The position numbers and the translations under genes are program-made. Below, one piece after another: positions 1-6,675 of a stretch of 14,042 bases of DNA; within the stretch, counting starts at the first letter, position 1; every line of letters starts with the position of its first letter. The DNA lies in the NCBI GenBank assembly GCA_029941645.1, contig JAPYSZ010000024.1, positions 1 through 14,042 on the forward strand, in the 5' to 3' direction. The notes below the pieces were generated by a model. That model ran no database searches. It was given only the letters and a program-made list of their open reading frames with translations, and was not told the origin of the DNA. This stretch comes from Candidatus Poseidoniia archaeon (GTDB lineage: Archaea; Thermoplasmatota; Poseidoniia; MGIII; CG-Epi1).

Positions 1-155
1 TAAACAAACTAGAAAAAACATACAATCTAACTCACTATAACCATTTCTATAGTGAACAATATAATTTTGCTGATTTAACACATTTGGATTATGAAGGGCG
101 CCAAAATTATTCAAGTAATTTTGTAAAATTTCTTAATGAAACGGGGCATCTGTGA
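1..155 (+). CDS. SGNH/DltD-like hydrolase, C-terminal fragment (5' end outside window)
   Basis: An open frame with codons starting at base 3 runs from the window edge to a TGA at 153-155, giving about 50 residues. It contains DLTHLDYEGR (Asp codon at 72, His codon at 81). This matches the D-x-x-H-(L/F)-x-x-x-G block that closes SGNH-fold hydrolases and acetyltransferases of the DltD/AlgJ/AlgX type and carries two of the catalytic residues. The usual short helical tail follows it. The gene overlaps the next one by 4 nt (GTGA, 152-155), and that neighbour is an MBOAT acyltransferase, the standard partner of such proteins. The inferred role is accepting or handling acyl groups exported by the MBOAT for attachment to a surface polymer. 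The nucleophile Ser region lies outside the window, so the family call rests on one motif and on context. Confidence 0.7.
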   Translation, partial: NKLEKTYNLTHYNHFYSEQYNFADLTHLDYEGRQNYSSNFVKFLNETGHL

Positions 156-1609
156 ATTTTACAACACCTGAGTATTATTATCTCTTCATTCCTGTAGCAT
201 TATTTGTCTGCTTCATAATTTTTTATAATTCTCGCAATAAACAAGTATCTTCACTTTTGCTACTCAGTTATCTCTTTTTTTATTTAGCTTCGGGTTTTTA
301 CATACTTTTACTTTTTGTATCAACATTAGTAGATTTCTACTGTGGAAAATTCATTGATGAAGCAAAAAATAAGGCCCAAAAGAAAAAATTCCTATTTTTT
401 AGCATAATAACAAATCTATCTATTTTAGGGATTTTTAAATATTTTAATTTCTTTATTGGAAATTATAATACCTTAATTCACCTATATCCTATACTTCCTG
501 AAATTGGAACGATTAACGTGTTACTGCCAATTGGAATTTCTTTCTATACTTTTCAGACAATGTCATACACAATAGATATCTATAGAGAAAAGGTAAAACC
601 ACAAGAATCAATCATCGATTTCGCTTGTTATGCGGCTTTCTTTCCTCAACTAGTAGCAGGTCCAATAGTTAGATATTCACATTTCAATCCTCAAATTACC
701 GAAAAATTAATATTCAAAGAAAATAATTTGAAAATTGGTTTGACATTCATAATATATGGATTGTTCAAGAAATTTGTTATAGCTGATAACATTGCTATAC
801 AAGTAAATAACCTATTCACGGCCGAACAAGATCTAACAAATTTTTGGTTAGTTTGGTGTGGGGCCTTATTCTTTGGAATACAAATATATGCGGATTTCTC
901 AGCTTATACTGATATTGCTATAGGTTCTGCAAAACTTTTTGGTATAGATTTACCTGAAAATTTTAAACACCCCTATTTTGCCCATAATCCTCAAGAATTC
1001 TGGAGAAAATGGCATATTTCTTTGTCCACATGGCTAAGAGATTATCTTTACTTTCCATTAGGAGGCAGTAAAGGAGGAATGAATGTCTTAATCAAAGCAA
1101 CAATGATTACTATGATTTTAGGTGGACTATGGCATGGTGCTAGTTGGAATTTCATTATCTGGGGCCTAATGCACGGAATAGCCATTCTAACTCACAAAAT
1201 TATGAGAGATAATAGATTTGTAAAAAAGTTGGAGAATAAATTTCCGGTATCTTTTAGTTTTTCAAGCTTACTTTTGACGCAACTATTTATTTTCTGGACA
1301 TGGCTCATATTTAGACTTCAGGATGATAATATGCTTAACGTGGCACTAAAAACTTCATTAGGCTACAATGCAAATTTTAATTGGGATATTTTCAATTCTA
1401 GTTTTTCAGAGCCTATGTATTTCCACTTACTTGTATTGGTTCCTTCCTTCCTTATTATGCATTATATGAGCTATAAATATAGTGGTTTGAAGAACGTGAT
1501 TGCAAAACTATCTCCTCCTAAATGGGCTCTTGTAACGGGGATTATGCTGTCTTTAGCAATACTACTAAAACCTGTAGATACGAGCGATTTCATCTACTTT
1601 AGATTTTAG
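152..1609 (+). CDS. MBOAT family O-acyltransferase (AlgI/DltB-like)
   Basis: A 485-residue integral membrane protein of the membrane-bound O-acyltransferase family. These proteins move an acyl group, usually acetyl, across or at the membrane for O-acylation of extracellular polysaccharide or other surface polymers. Family hallmarks are in order: an N-terminal hydrophobic segment beginning MNFTTPEYYYLFIP, LLPIGISFYTFQ, FPQLVAGPI, YADFSAYTDIAIG, FWRKWHISLSTWLRDY with His288, then LGGLWHGASWNF with His328. His328 is the expected catalytic histidine, equivalent to the invariant His near position 322 of AlgI. The C-terminus FIYFRF is also typical, and the length fits the family. The start is GTG at 152, overlapping the stop of the upstream SGNH-like gene, which implies translational coupling. 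The substrate cannot be read from sequence. The AlgI/DltB class is mainly bacterial, so transfer into this archaeal lineage is plausible but unproven. Confidence 0.93.
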   Translation: MNFTTPEYYYLFIPVALFVCFIIFYNSRNKQVSSLLLLSYLFFYLASGFYILLLFVSTLVDFYCGKFIDEAKNKAQKKKFLFFSIITNLSILGIFKYFNFFIGNYNTLIHLYPILPEIGTINVLLPIGISFYTFQTMSYTIDIYREKVKPQESIIDFACYAAFFPQLVAGPIVRYSHFNPQITEKLIFKENNLKIGLTFIIYGLFKKFVIADNIAIQVNNLFTAEQDLTNFWLVWCGALFFGIQIYADFSAYTDIAIGSAKLFGIDLPENFKHPYFAHNPQEFWRKWHISLSTWLRDYLYFPLGGSKGGMNVLIKATMITMILGGLWHGASWNFIIWGLMHGIAILTHKIMRDNRFVKKLENKFPVSFSFSSLLLTQLFIFWTWLIFRLQDDNMLNVALKTSLGYNANFNWDIFNSSFSEPMYFHLLVLVPSFLIMHYMSYKYSGLKNVIAKLSPPKWALVTGIMLSLAILLKPVDTSDFIYFRF

Positions 1610-1616
1610 ATTTTGT

Positions 1617-1622
1617 TATAAG
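1617..1622 (+). promoter_or_regulatory. Possible TATA-like box for the MazG-like gene
   Basis: TATAAG lies in the 51-base gap between the MBOAT stop and the MazG-like start. An archaeal TATA box fires about 25 nt downstream, which would start transcription near 1645 and give a leader of roughly 16 nt before ATG 1661. No Shine-Dalgarno sequence is visible in that leader. The T-rich run just before the box (about 1603-1616) could also serve as a terminator for the upstream pair. This is weaker than the other boxes in the window because the spacing does not give a leaderless transcript. Confidence 0.3.
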
Positions 1623-1660
1623 ATAGAAAGTGTAACAAAGACCATGCTTCATACTGAAAT

Positions 1661-1996
1661 ATGAGTCAAACTTATACAGATATGTTGGCAAAGGTAAAAG
1701 AATTCCATGATAAGCATGAATTTAGTAAAAAAGAGAATAATGGTCACGATATGGCTTACCGTATATTGCTAACTATTGAAGAATTAGGTGAATTATCTGA
1801 ATGTTTTACAAAAGGAAAACCTGAATCTGAAAAAGCTGAGGAATTGGCAGATATTCTAATTTTAATTCTAGGGCATGCTATCGCAATGAATGTTGATTTG
1901 GAAGCTGCTTTTGACCTGAAAATGAAAGAGATAATGAAACGACCTGCAATAAGAGGCGACCTAGGAATTCGTGTTACTAAATACAATCAAGAATGA
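1661..1996 (+). CDS. MazG-like nucleotide pyrophosphohydrolase
   Basis: A 111-residue protein of the all-alpha NTP pyrophosphohydrolase (MazG/dUTPase-2-like) superfamily. The diagnostic metal-binding pattern is present: E40-E41-x-x-E44 in IEELGELSE, followed by E61-x-x-D64 in EELADIL, which ligate Mg2+ around the nucleotide phosphates. Single-domain proteins of this size cleave (d)NTPs to the monophosphate and pyrophosphate, often acting as house-cleaning enzymes against non-canonical nucleotides. The exact substrate is not predictable here. An in-frame TGA at 1655-1657 forces the start to be at or after ATG 1661. Its neighbours (MBOAT upstream, citrate synthase downstream) give no functional clue, and the gap to each suggests separate transcription. 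Confidence 0.88.
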   Translation: MSQTYTDMLAKVKEFHDKHEFSKKENNGHDMAYRILLTIEELGELSECFTKGKPESEKAEELADILILILGHAIAMNVDLEAAFDLKMKEIMKRPAIRGDLGIRVTKYNQE

Positions 1997-2007
1997 TTGA
2001 CAAATAC

Positions 2008-2015
2008 TAAATATC
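2008..2015 (+). promoter_or_regulatory. TATA-like box of the citrate synthase gene
   Basis: TAAATATC is centred about 24-25 nt upstream of the GTG start at 2036. This is the distance expected between an archaeal TATA box and the transcription start, so the mRNA would begin at or next to the start codon (leaderless). No Shine-Dalgarno sequence precedes the GTG. Confidence 0.5.
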
Positions 2016-2035
2016 ATAGTCTTTAATGTGGAAAT

Positions 2036-3178
2036 GTGTCTCTTCCAAAAGATAACAAAGACTCAATCTCCGAACCTGTAAAAGGATTAGAAGGAATTGT
2101 TGCTGCTGATACTACTCTAAGCTCAGTTAATGGTGAAAAAGGAATCTTAAGGTATTGTGGATACAATATAGATGATTTGGCCTTCAACTCAACTTTTGAA
2201 GAAATTATTTGCTTACTTTATGATAATGAATTGCCAAACCAAGAACGCTTGGACGAAATGACAAGAAAAGTGGGTGAAGCAAGAGTTCTACCTGATGAAG
2301 TAATAAAAGTGATTACTGAATTAGTAAGCAAAACCTCGCCAATGAGTACACTAAGAACTGTTGTTTCCGTTTTAGGACACTATGAAAAAAATGTACCACT
2401 TAAAGAATTACCACCCAAAGCACTAAGATTGATAGGACAAATCTCAACAGCTGTTGCAATTATACATAGATTAAGAGAAGATTTGCCAATCATTGAGGCT
2501 GATCCAACTAAAGGCCATTCTGAAGATTTTCTCAGAATGCTGCATGGTAAAAATCCGAGTGACATACAGATAAATGCACTAAATTTATATCTTATTTTAC
2601 TGGCTGACCACGGATTTAATGCTTCTACTTTCTCGGCTAGAGTAACTGCTGGAACATTAGCCAATTTACATTCTGCCATCACATCTGCTGTAGGGACGCT
2701 AAGTGGTCCACTACACGGAGGTGCTAATGAAAAAGCAATGGATATGATTATAGAAGTTGGAAAAAAGAAGAAGGCCTCAGCCTATATACAAAATGCACTT
2801 GATTCAAAACAAAAAATCATGGGATTTGGACACAGAGTTTACAAAGTTGATGATGCCCGTAAATCGCATCTAAAGAAAATGGCTAAACAACTTTGGGAAG
2901 AGAAAGGCAACATGGAACTTTTTGAAGTAGCTGAGGAAATTGAAAAGCAGGTTAAGAACAGAAAACCAATCATAACTAATGTTGATTTTTATTCGGCGCC
3001 ACTCCTCTATGGACTTGATATTCCAAAAGATCTGTTTACCCCTCTATTTGCTATGTCAAGAATAGCTGGTTGGACGGCACATGTCTTAGAACAATATCGC
3101 AATAATAGACTTATTCGGCCAAGAGCTAGATATGTAGGGCCTATAGATCGCACATTTAGACCAATCGAACAGCGATAA
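2036..3178 (+). CDS. gltA: Citrate synthase
   Basis: A 380-residue citrate synthase, the first step of the citric acid cycle (acetyl-CoA + oxaloacetate to citrate), cytoplasmic. The length matches the short archaeal/Gram-positive type. The catalytic triad is intact: His227 in LSGPLHGGANE, His266 in IMGFGHRVYK, and Asp317 in NVDFYSAPLLYGL. Substrate-binding arginines are present in the FGHRVY block and in the C-terminal RNNRLIRPRARYVG. The N-terminal GLEGIVAADTTLSSVNGEKG is the usual opening. An in-frame TAA at 2024-2026 and the absence of an early in-frame ATG make GTG 2036 the start. A methylcitrate synthase activity cannot be excluded from sequence, but no propionate-catabolism genes are nearby. 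Confidence 0.95.
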   Translation: MSLPKDNKDSISEPVKGLEGIVAADTTLSSVNGEKGILRYCGYNIDDLAFNSTFEEIICLLYDNELPNQERLDEMTRKVGEARVLPDEVIKVITELVSKTSPMSTLRTVVSVLGHYEKNVPLKELPPKALRLIGQISTAVAIIHRLREDLPIIEADPTKGHSEDFLRMLHGKNPSDIQINALNLYLILLADHGFNASTFSARVTAGTLANLHSAITSAVGTLSGPLHGGANEKAMDMIIEVGKKKKASAYIQNALDSKQKIMGFGHRVYKVDDARKSHLKKMAKQLWEEKGNMELFEVAEEIEKQVKNRKPIITNVDFYSAPLLYGLDIPKDLFTPLFAMSRIAGWTAHVLEQYRNNRLIRPRARYVGPIDRTFRPIEQR

Positions 3179-3191
3179 TTTATCCAAAGAC

Positions 3192-3199
3192 ATTAAAAG
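3192..3199 (+). promoter_or_regulatory. TATA-like box of the tsaC-map-ClC unit
   Basis: ATTAAAAG is centred about 25 nt before ATG 3221 in the 42-base gap after citrate synthase. It would give a leaderless transcript for the three-gene unit that follows, whose members overlap one another. Confidence 0.5.
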
Positions 3200-3220
3200 T
3201 CGTATTTCTCAGCACTCACA

Positions 3221-3796
3221 ATGGTTTCCATTAATGAGGCTAAGAAGGCAATTCAGAATGGGAAAATTGTGATTTATCCTACAGATACGGTTTGGGGCAT
3301 GGGCTGTGACCCTTTTAGTCAAAAAGCAGTTGATGAGCTATTTAGAATCAAAGGTAAGAAAACAGATGGATTGAGTATTATGCTAAACAATGTAAGTTTA
3401 ATTTATGATTTTTGTGAAGTGAACAAAAAGGCAAAAAAAATTGTTGACGAATTTTTACCAGGACCCATAACTCTAATACTTAAATCTAAAAAAGATTTTG
3501 CCAAAGGTGTTACTAGAAATGGGAATATTGCAATTCGTATACCGCTGAACAAAACTGCACTAGATTTAGCAGCAAACCAACCAATAATAACCACAAGTGT
3601 AAATTTACATGGTGAAAAAAATGCACGAAACTTAGATGAGGCAAAAGAAAAATTTGGTTCGAATTGCCATTATCTTGATGGAGAAGAACCAAAAGGTATT
3701 GAGTCAACCATTATTGATTTAACCAAGAATAAACCCGAAATAACGCGCATTGGTGCTTTATACTCTACTATTCTGGAGGGAATGTTTGAATCCTGA
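3221..3796 (+). CDS. tsaC: L-threonylcarbamoyladenylate synthase (TsaC/Sua5/YrdC family)
   Basis: A 191-residue YrdC-domain protein. It makes threonylcarbamoyl-AMP from threonine, bicarbonate and ATP, which the Kae1/KEOPS complex transfers to A37 of ANN-decoding tRNAs (t6A). Visible motifs are YPTDTVWGMG (residues 19-28), FRIKGKKTDGLS (the K-x-R block, here K44-G-K46 with Lys for Arg), FLPGPITLIL, RIP, the TTSVN block with S126-x-N128, and GIESTIIDLT. The length equals a bare YrdC domain, so it is the short TsaC type without the extra C-terminal domain of full Sua5. The last 11 bases overlap the next gene, methionine aminopeptidase, so the two are co-transcribed. Confidence 0.92.
   Translation: MVSINEAKKAIQNGKIVIYPTDTVWGMGCDPFSQKAVDELFRIKGKKTDGLSIMLNNVSLIYDFCEVNKKAKKIVDEFLPGPITLILKSKKDFAKGVTRNGNIAIRIPLNKTALDLAANQPIITTSVNLHGEKNARNLDEAKEKFGSNCHYLDGEEPKGIESTIIDLTKNKPEITRIGALYSTILEGMFES
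3775..3780 (+). promoter_or_regulatory. Shine-Dalgarno site that sets the TTG start of methionine aminopeptidase
   Basis: GGAGGG lies inside the 3' end of the TsaC gene, 5 nt before TTG 3786. It supports a TTG start instead of the longer ATG 3750 start. It also shows that internal operon genes here can use Shine-Dalgarno initiation, unlike the first genes, which look leaderless. Confidence 0.65.
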
Positions 3797-4676
3797 AGAA
3801 ATAATAAAATGGAAAACTGCAGGAAAATTAGCCAGAAATGCATTACATTTTGGAAGAGACTTAATTGAAGCTGAAAAATCAATGCTAAACGTGACTGAAG
3901 AAATTGAACGATTTGTCAAGAAAAATGGTGGAGAATTAGCATTCCCTACAAATTTAGCAGTAAATAATGTTGGAGCTCATTGGACACCCTCAAGTAAAAG
4001 CAATGAAATTTTTAGCAAGGGTGATGTTGTGAAACTAGATGTGGGAGTTCATATTGATGGATACATTGGAGACAATGCATTAACTTTAGAAATTGATTCT
4101 ACAAATTACACCAAAATGATTGAAGCGTCAAGAGAAGCACTTAATGCGGCAATTAATGTTGCAGTTGCTGGTGTCAATGTAGGAATTATTGGCCATGCAG
4201 TACAAGATACAATTGAAAAATACGGGTATCGCCCTATAGCTAATTTAACTGGACATCGGATAAAAAGATACAATCTGCATAGCGGAGTATCAATTCCTAG
4301 TGTTAGAGAAAGAGGAGGGCCTACACTAAATAATGGAGATATTGTAGCAATTGAACCATTTGTTACAGATGGTGCAGGTCGTGTTGGTGGTAAAAGAAAT
4401 TCTAATATCTATCATTTAAGACAAATACGAAAAGTGAAAGACGAAAAGGCAACTGAGCTTATGAAAGAAATTCAAGAAAGATACAAAGGCTTGCCCTTTG
4501 CAGAACGATGGTTACATGAATTTCAAGATGATGCAACAAAGAACTTGCAAAAACTTATGCGTGCTGGCATCGTATCATATTATCCGGTTCTAGATGAATT
4601 AGGTAACGGTATTGTTGCCCAATCTGAACATACCTTGTTGATTACCAGTAATGGTAATGAGGTGTTAACCAAATGA
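3786..4676 (+). CDS. map: Methionine aminopeptidase, archaeal type II
   Basis: Removes the N-terminal methionine from nascent proteins; a cytoplasmic dinuclear metalloprotease of the pita-bread fold. With the TTG start the protein has 296 residues, almost the same as the archaeal Pyrococcus enzyme (about 295). The metal ligands are D85 (KLDVGVHIDG), D96 (GDNALT), H157 (LTGHRIKRY), E190 (AIEPFVTDGAG) and E281 (VAQSEHTLL). H65 and H165 fit the substrate-binding histidines, and the type II insertion is present around residues 195-275. ATG 3750 would add 12 residues (MVLYTLLFWREC) that only echo the overlapping TsaC frame and do not resemble the family. TTG 3786 aligns with the family N-terminus and has GGAGGG 5 nt upstream. 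The stop overlaps the ClC start by 4 nt (ATGA, 4673-4676). Confidence 0.93.
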   Translation: MNPEEIIKWKTAGKLARNALHFGRDLIEAEKSMLNVTEEIERFVKKNGGELAFPTNLAVNNVGAHWTPSSKSNEIFSKGDVVKLDVGVHIDGYIGDNALTLEIDSTNYTKMIEASREALNAAINVAVAGVNVGIIGHAVQDTIEKYGYRPIANLTGHRIKRYNLHSGVSIPSVRERGGPTLNNGDIVAIEPFVTDGAGRVGGKRNSNIYHLRQIRKVKDEKATELMKEIQERYKGLPFAERWLHEFQDDATKNLQKLMRAGIVSYYPVLDELGNGIVAQSEHTLLITSNGNEVLTK

Positions 4677-6496
4677 AAGACTCAGATGCAATTAATAGAC
4701 TAAAAGATATCTTCAAATCCCCTATGCTTCAAATAAATGTCTTAGCTGCCTTAACAGGCGCCTGTGCAGCTCTAATGACCTGGATTTTTATATCTATGAG
4801 TAAAGGTATCCAGAATATATTTTACGGAGACAGTTTCATTCACAACTCTCTAGAAGGTTCCGACAGAGAATGGTTGATTATATTCATACCTGCACTAGGT
4901 GGACTGATTACAGGAATTATCATAGAATATTGGTCTAAGGATGCGAAAGGGGCTGGTGTTCCTATTGTAATGGAAGCTGTCGCAGTCAAAAAGGCAAGAC
5001 TTAGTGCAAAAAAAGCTGTAGCAAAATGCTTTGCATCAGCCGCAAGTATAGGTACTGGAATGTCATTAGGTCGTGTCGGACCTATGATTGTAATCTGTTC
5101 TACAATAGGTTCTGAAATTGGACAGAGAGCAGGTAAAACAGTAGAAGAAACAAGAACGATGATTGGATGTGGTGCTGCAAGTGCAATCACTGCTGCCTTT
5201 AATGCACCATTAGGTGGAGTTTTATTTGCGATTGAATTGATAATGGCTGAGCTAAAAACAAGATCATTCATTCCTATAGTTATAGCTGCTGTAATTGCTA
5301 CTACAGTAGGTAGGAGTTTGACAGGTGATGTAGCTGCATTTGATAGCATACCACATTATACACTTAGTTCGCCAATTGAATATCCCTTCTATATTGTATT
5401 AGGAATTATTATTGGATTGGCTGCAGCAATATTCATAAAATTAATGAATCTCGTAGAGGATAAGATCGAAAAATTTGATAATGTACCTCTCCCATTAAGA
5501 ACGTGTATAGGTGGCCTTTGTGTAGGACTAATTGCATTATCTTTTCCACACGTTCTAGGAAATGGTTTTGATGTAACTTCGGATTTAATATCATTAGATA
5601 CAGACAGTAATGATAATTTAATTGTAGGTAATAGTTTTCCAATAGATACAGACGTCTCTTCAGGTGTAGGGAGCTTACTAATATTCATATTGTCTATTAT
5701 GGCCTTAAAAATAATCGCAACATCTGTCTCAATTGGAAGTGGAGGGTCTGGAGGCATTTTTACACCTAGTTTGTTTATTGGTGCTGCAATTGGTGCAGGT
5801 CTTGGCTTAGTCCTAAATTCATATGGAATTGTAAGTCATCCGGGGGCTTTTGCTCTAGTTGGAATGGCGGCCTTTGTTGCGTCAACGACACGGGCAACTC
5901 TAACTGCTATTGTTCTTCTATTTGAAATGACAGCAACTTATGAAATTATATTGCCACTAATGCTTTCTTGTGTTGTTGCAGACGCCGTTTGTTATGTTTT
6001 GTCTGAACATTCATTTTATACTTCTAAATTGGCGAAAAGAGGGATTAATGTTGATCTAGGAGCTGGACAAGATTTGATGAGAATGATAAGAGTCAAAGAA
6101 GCTATGTCGAGTGACGTAATAACCATTAAACCCCATGAACCTTTAGAGGTAGCACTTCAAATCATAGAAGATACGGGACACATGGGGTTGCCTGTAGTTA
6201 ACGAACAAGAAGAATTGTATGGCATCATAACTTGGTCCGATATTCATGAAGCTGTATTGAAACATGAAAGACATATGACTGTGAAAGATTACTGTACAAC
6301 TGATTTAATTACCATTACACCCGAGGATACATTAACCCAAGCCTTAGATTCGTTAGGATATAAAGAAATCAGCCATCTTCCTGTCGTAAGAAAGGAAAAT
6401 GACAAAAAAATAATAGGAATAATTACCAAAGGTGATTTGATTAAGGCCTATAATAAGAGAAGATTTGTACAAAAAAAGATGAGTTGGCAGGATTGA
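4673..6496 (+). CDS. ClC-family anion channel/transporter with C-terminal CBS pair
   Basis: A 607-residue protein: a ClC membrane domain (about residues 20-460) plus two CBS domains (about 470-595), the latter usually sensing adenine nucleotides. ClC landmarks are GAGVP (93-97, the G-S-G-I-P site), LGRVGP (V135 where the gating Glu of GREGP is expected), GSGGSGGIFTP (F363), FEMTATYEIILPLML and the helix-R tyrosine Y449 in SFYTSKL. In well-studied members the gating Glu couples chloride to protons. With Val there, and Ala94 for the usual Ser, passive anion conduction or a changed selectivity is likely; this is inference. CBS signatures are LPVVNEQEELYGIITWSDI and LPVVRKENDKKIIGIITKGD. Translational coupling to map (ATGA overlap) looks like operon packing rather than shared function. 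Confidence 0.92.
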   Translation: MKDSDAINRLKDIFKSPMLQINVLAALTGACAALMTWIFISMSKGIQNIFYGDSFIHNSLEGSDREWLIIFIPALGGLITGIIIEYWSKDAKGAGVPIVMEAVAVKKARLSAKKAVAKCFASAASIGTGMSLGRVGPMIVICSTIGSEIGQRAGKTVEETRTMIGCGAASAITAAFNAPLGGVLFAIELIMAELKTRSFIPIVIAAVIATTVGRSLTGDVAAFDSIPHYTLSSPIEYPFYIVLGIIIGLAAAIFIKLMNLVEDKIEKFDNVPLPLRTCIGGLCVGLIALSFPHVLGNGFDVTSDLISLDTDSNDNLIVGNSFPIDTDVSSGVGSLLIFILSIMALKIIATSVSIGSGGSGGIFTPSLFIGAAIGAGLGLVLNSYGIVSHPGAFALVGMAAFVASTTRATLTAIVLLFEMTATYEIILPLMLSCVVADAVCYVLSEHSFYTSKLAKRGINVDLGAGQDLMRMIRVKEAMSSDVITIKPHEPLEVALQIIEDTGHMGLPVVNEQEELYGIITWSDIHEAVLKHERHMTVKDYCTTDLITITPEDTLTQALDSLGYKEISHLPVVRKENDKKIIGIITKGDLIKAYNKRRFVQKKMSWQD

Positions 6497-6512
6497 AAAA
6501 GGGGAAACAAGC

Positions 6513-6534
6513 TTTTAATTGATTACTATAAATA
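6513..6534 (+). promoter_or_regulatory. Two candidate TATA-like boxes before the small ORF/SAP-protein unit
   Basis: TTTTAATT (6513-6520) is centred about 25 nt before ATG 6542 and would give a leaderless transcript for the 42-residue ORF. A better-looking TATAAATA (6527-6534) would start transcription near 6555, inside that ORF, and so leave a leader of about 120 nt for the SAP protein at 6676. The two boxes predict different first genes. Confidence 0.4.
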
Positions 6535-6541
6535 GATAAAA

Positions 6542-6670
6542 ATGCCATCAGATGATAATGGGGCTGAAATAGGAGCTAATGGGGCTCGCTCTAACAAAAG
6601 AGCAAAGAGTTCTCCAACCCTATTCAGCTTGTTTGAAAAGATGGTTGACATAGTCAAAAAATATTGGTAA
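6542..6670 (+). CDS. Candidate 42-residue small protein, unknown
   Basis: ATG 6542 to TAA 6668-6670 encodes 42 residues. The first half is acidic and Gly/Ala/Asn-rich (MPSDDNGAEIGANGA), followed by a basic stretch (RSNKRAK). The end, LFSLFEKMVDIVKKYW, could form an amphipathic helix suited to membrane or protein binding. The ORF fills most of the 179-base gap between the ClC gene and ATG 6676, and its stop lies 5 nt before that ATG. This is typical operon spacing for this genome. A TTTTAATT element 25 nt upstream supports a leaderless start. Against it: ORFs this short arise by chance, a second TATA box would start transcription inside it, and I recognise no homologue. Confidence 0.42.
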   Translation: MPSDDNGAEIGANGARSNKRAKSSPTLFSLFEKMVDIVKKYW

Positions 6671-6675
6671 AACAT

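Noticed and set aside
140..160. Frameshift or broken gene at the left edge
   Set aside because: The upstream and downstream frames belong to two different families (SGNH and MBOAT) and meet in a normal GTGA stop-start overlap.
3403..3882. Several overlapping minus-strand frames across tsaC and the map start
   Set aside because: They overlap each other in different frames and contradict strong family matches on the plus strand.
4840..5349. Long open frame on the minus strand (169 residues)
   Set aside because: It is fully antisense to the ClC membrane domain, and its composition (Ala/Ile/Pro/Ser) is the mirror of that coding sequence. It has no promoter, no family motif and no neighbour on that strand.
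5389..5757. Minus-strand open frames within the ClC gene
   Set aside because: They are antisense shadows with no recognisable protein features, and the plus strand carries clear ClC motifs throughout.
6497..6541. Transcription terminator hairpin after the ClC gene
   Set aside because: I could not find a convincing stem or a long T-run; only a short T-stretch that also reads as a TATA-like element.
6664..6675. TTG 6664 as start of the SAP-repeat protein
   Set aside because: It has no Shine-Dalgarno or promoter support and overlaps the small ORF's end. ATG 6676 gives a natural MGWFGGKKK beginning.
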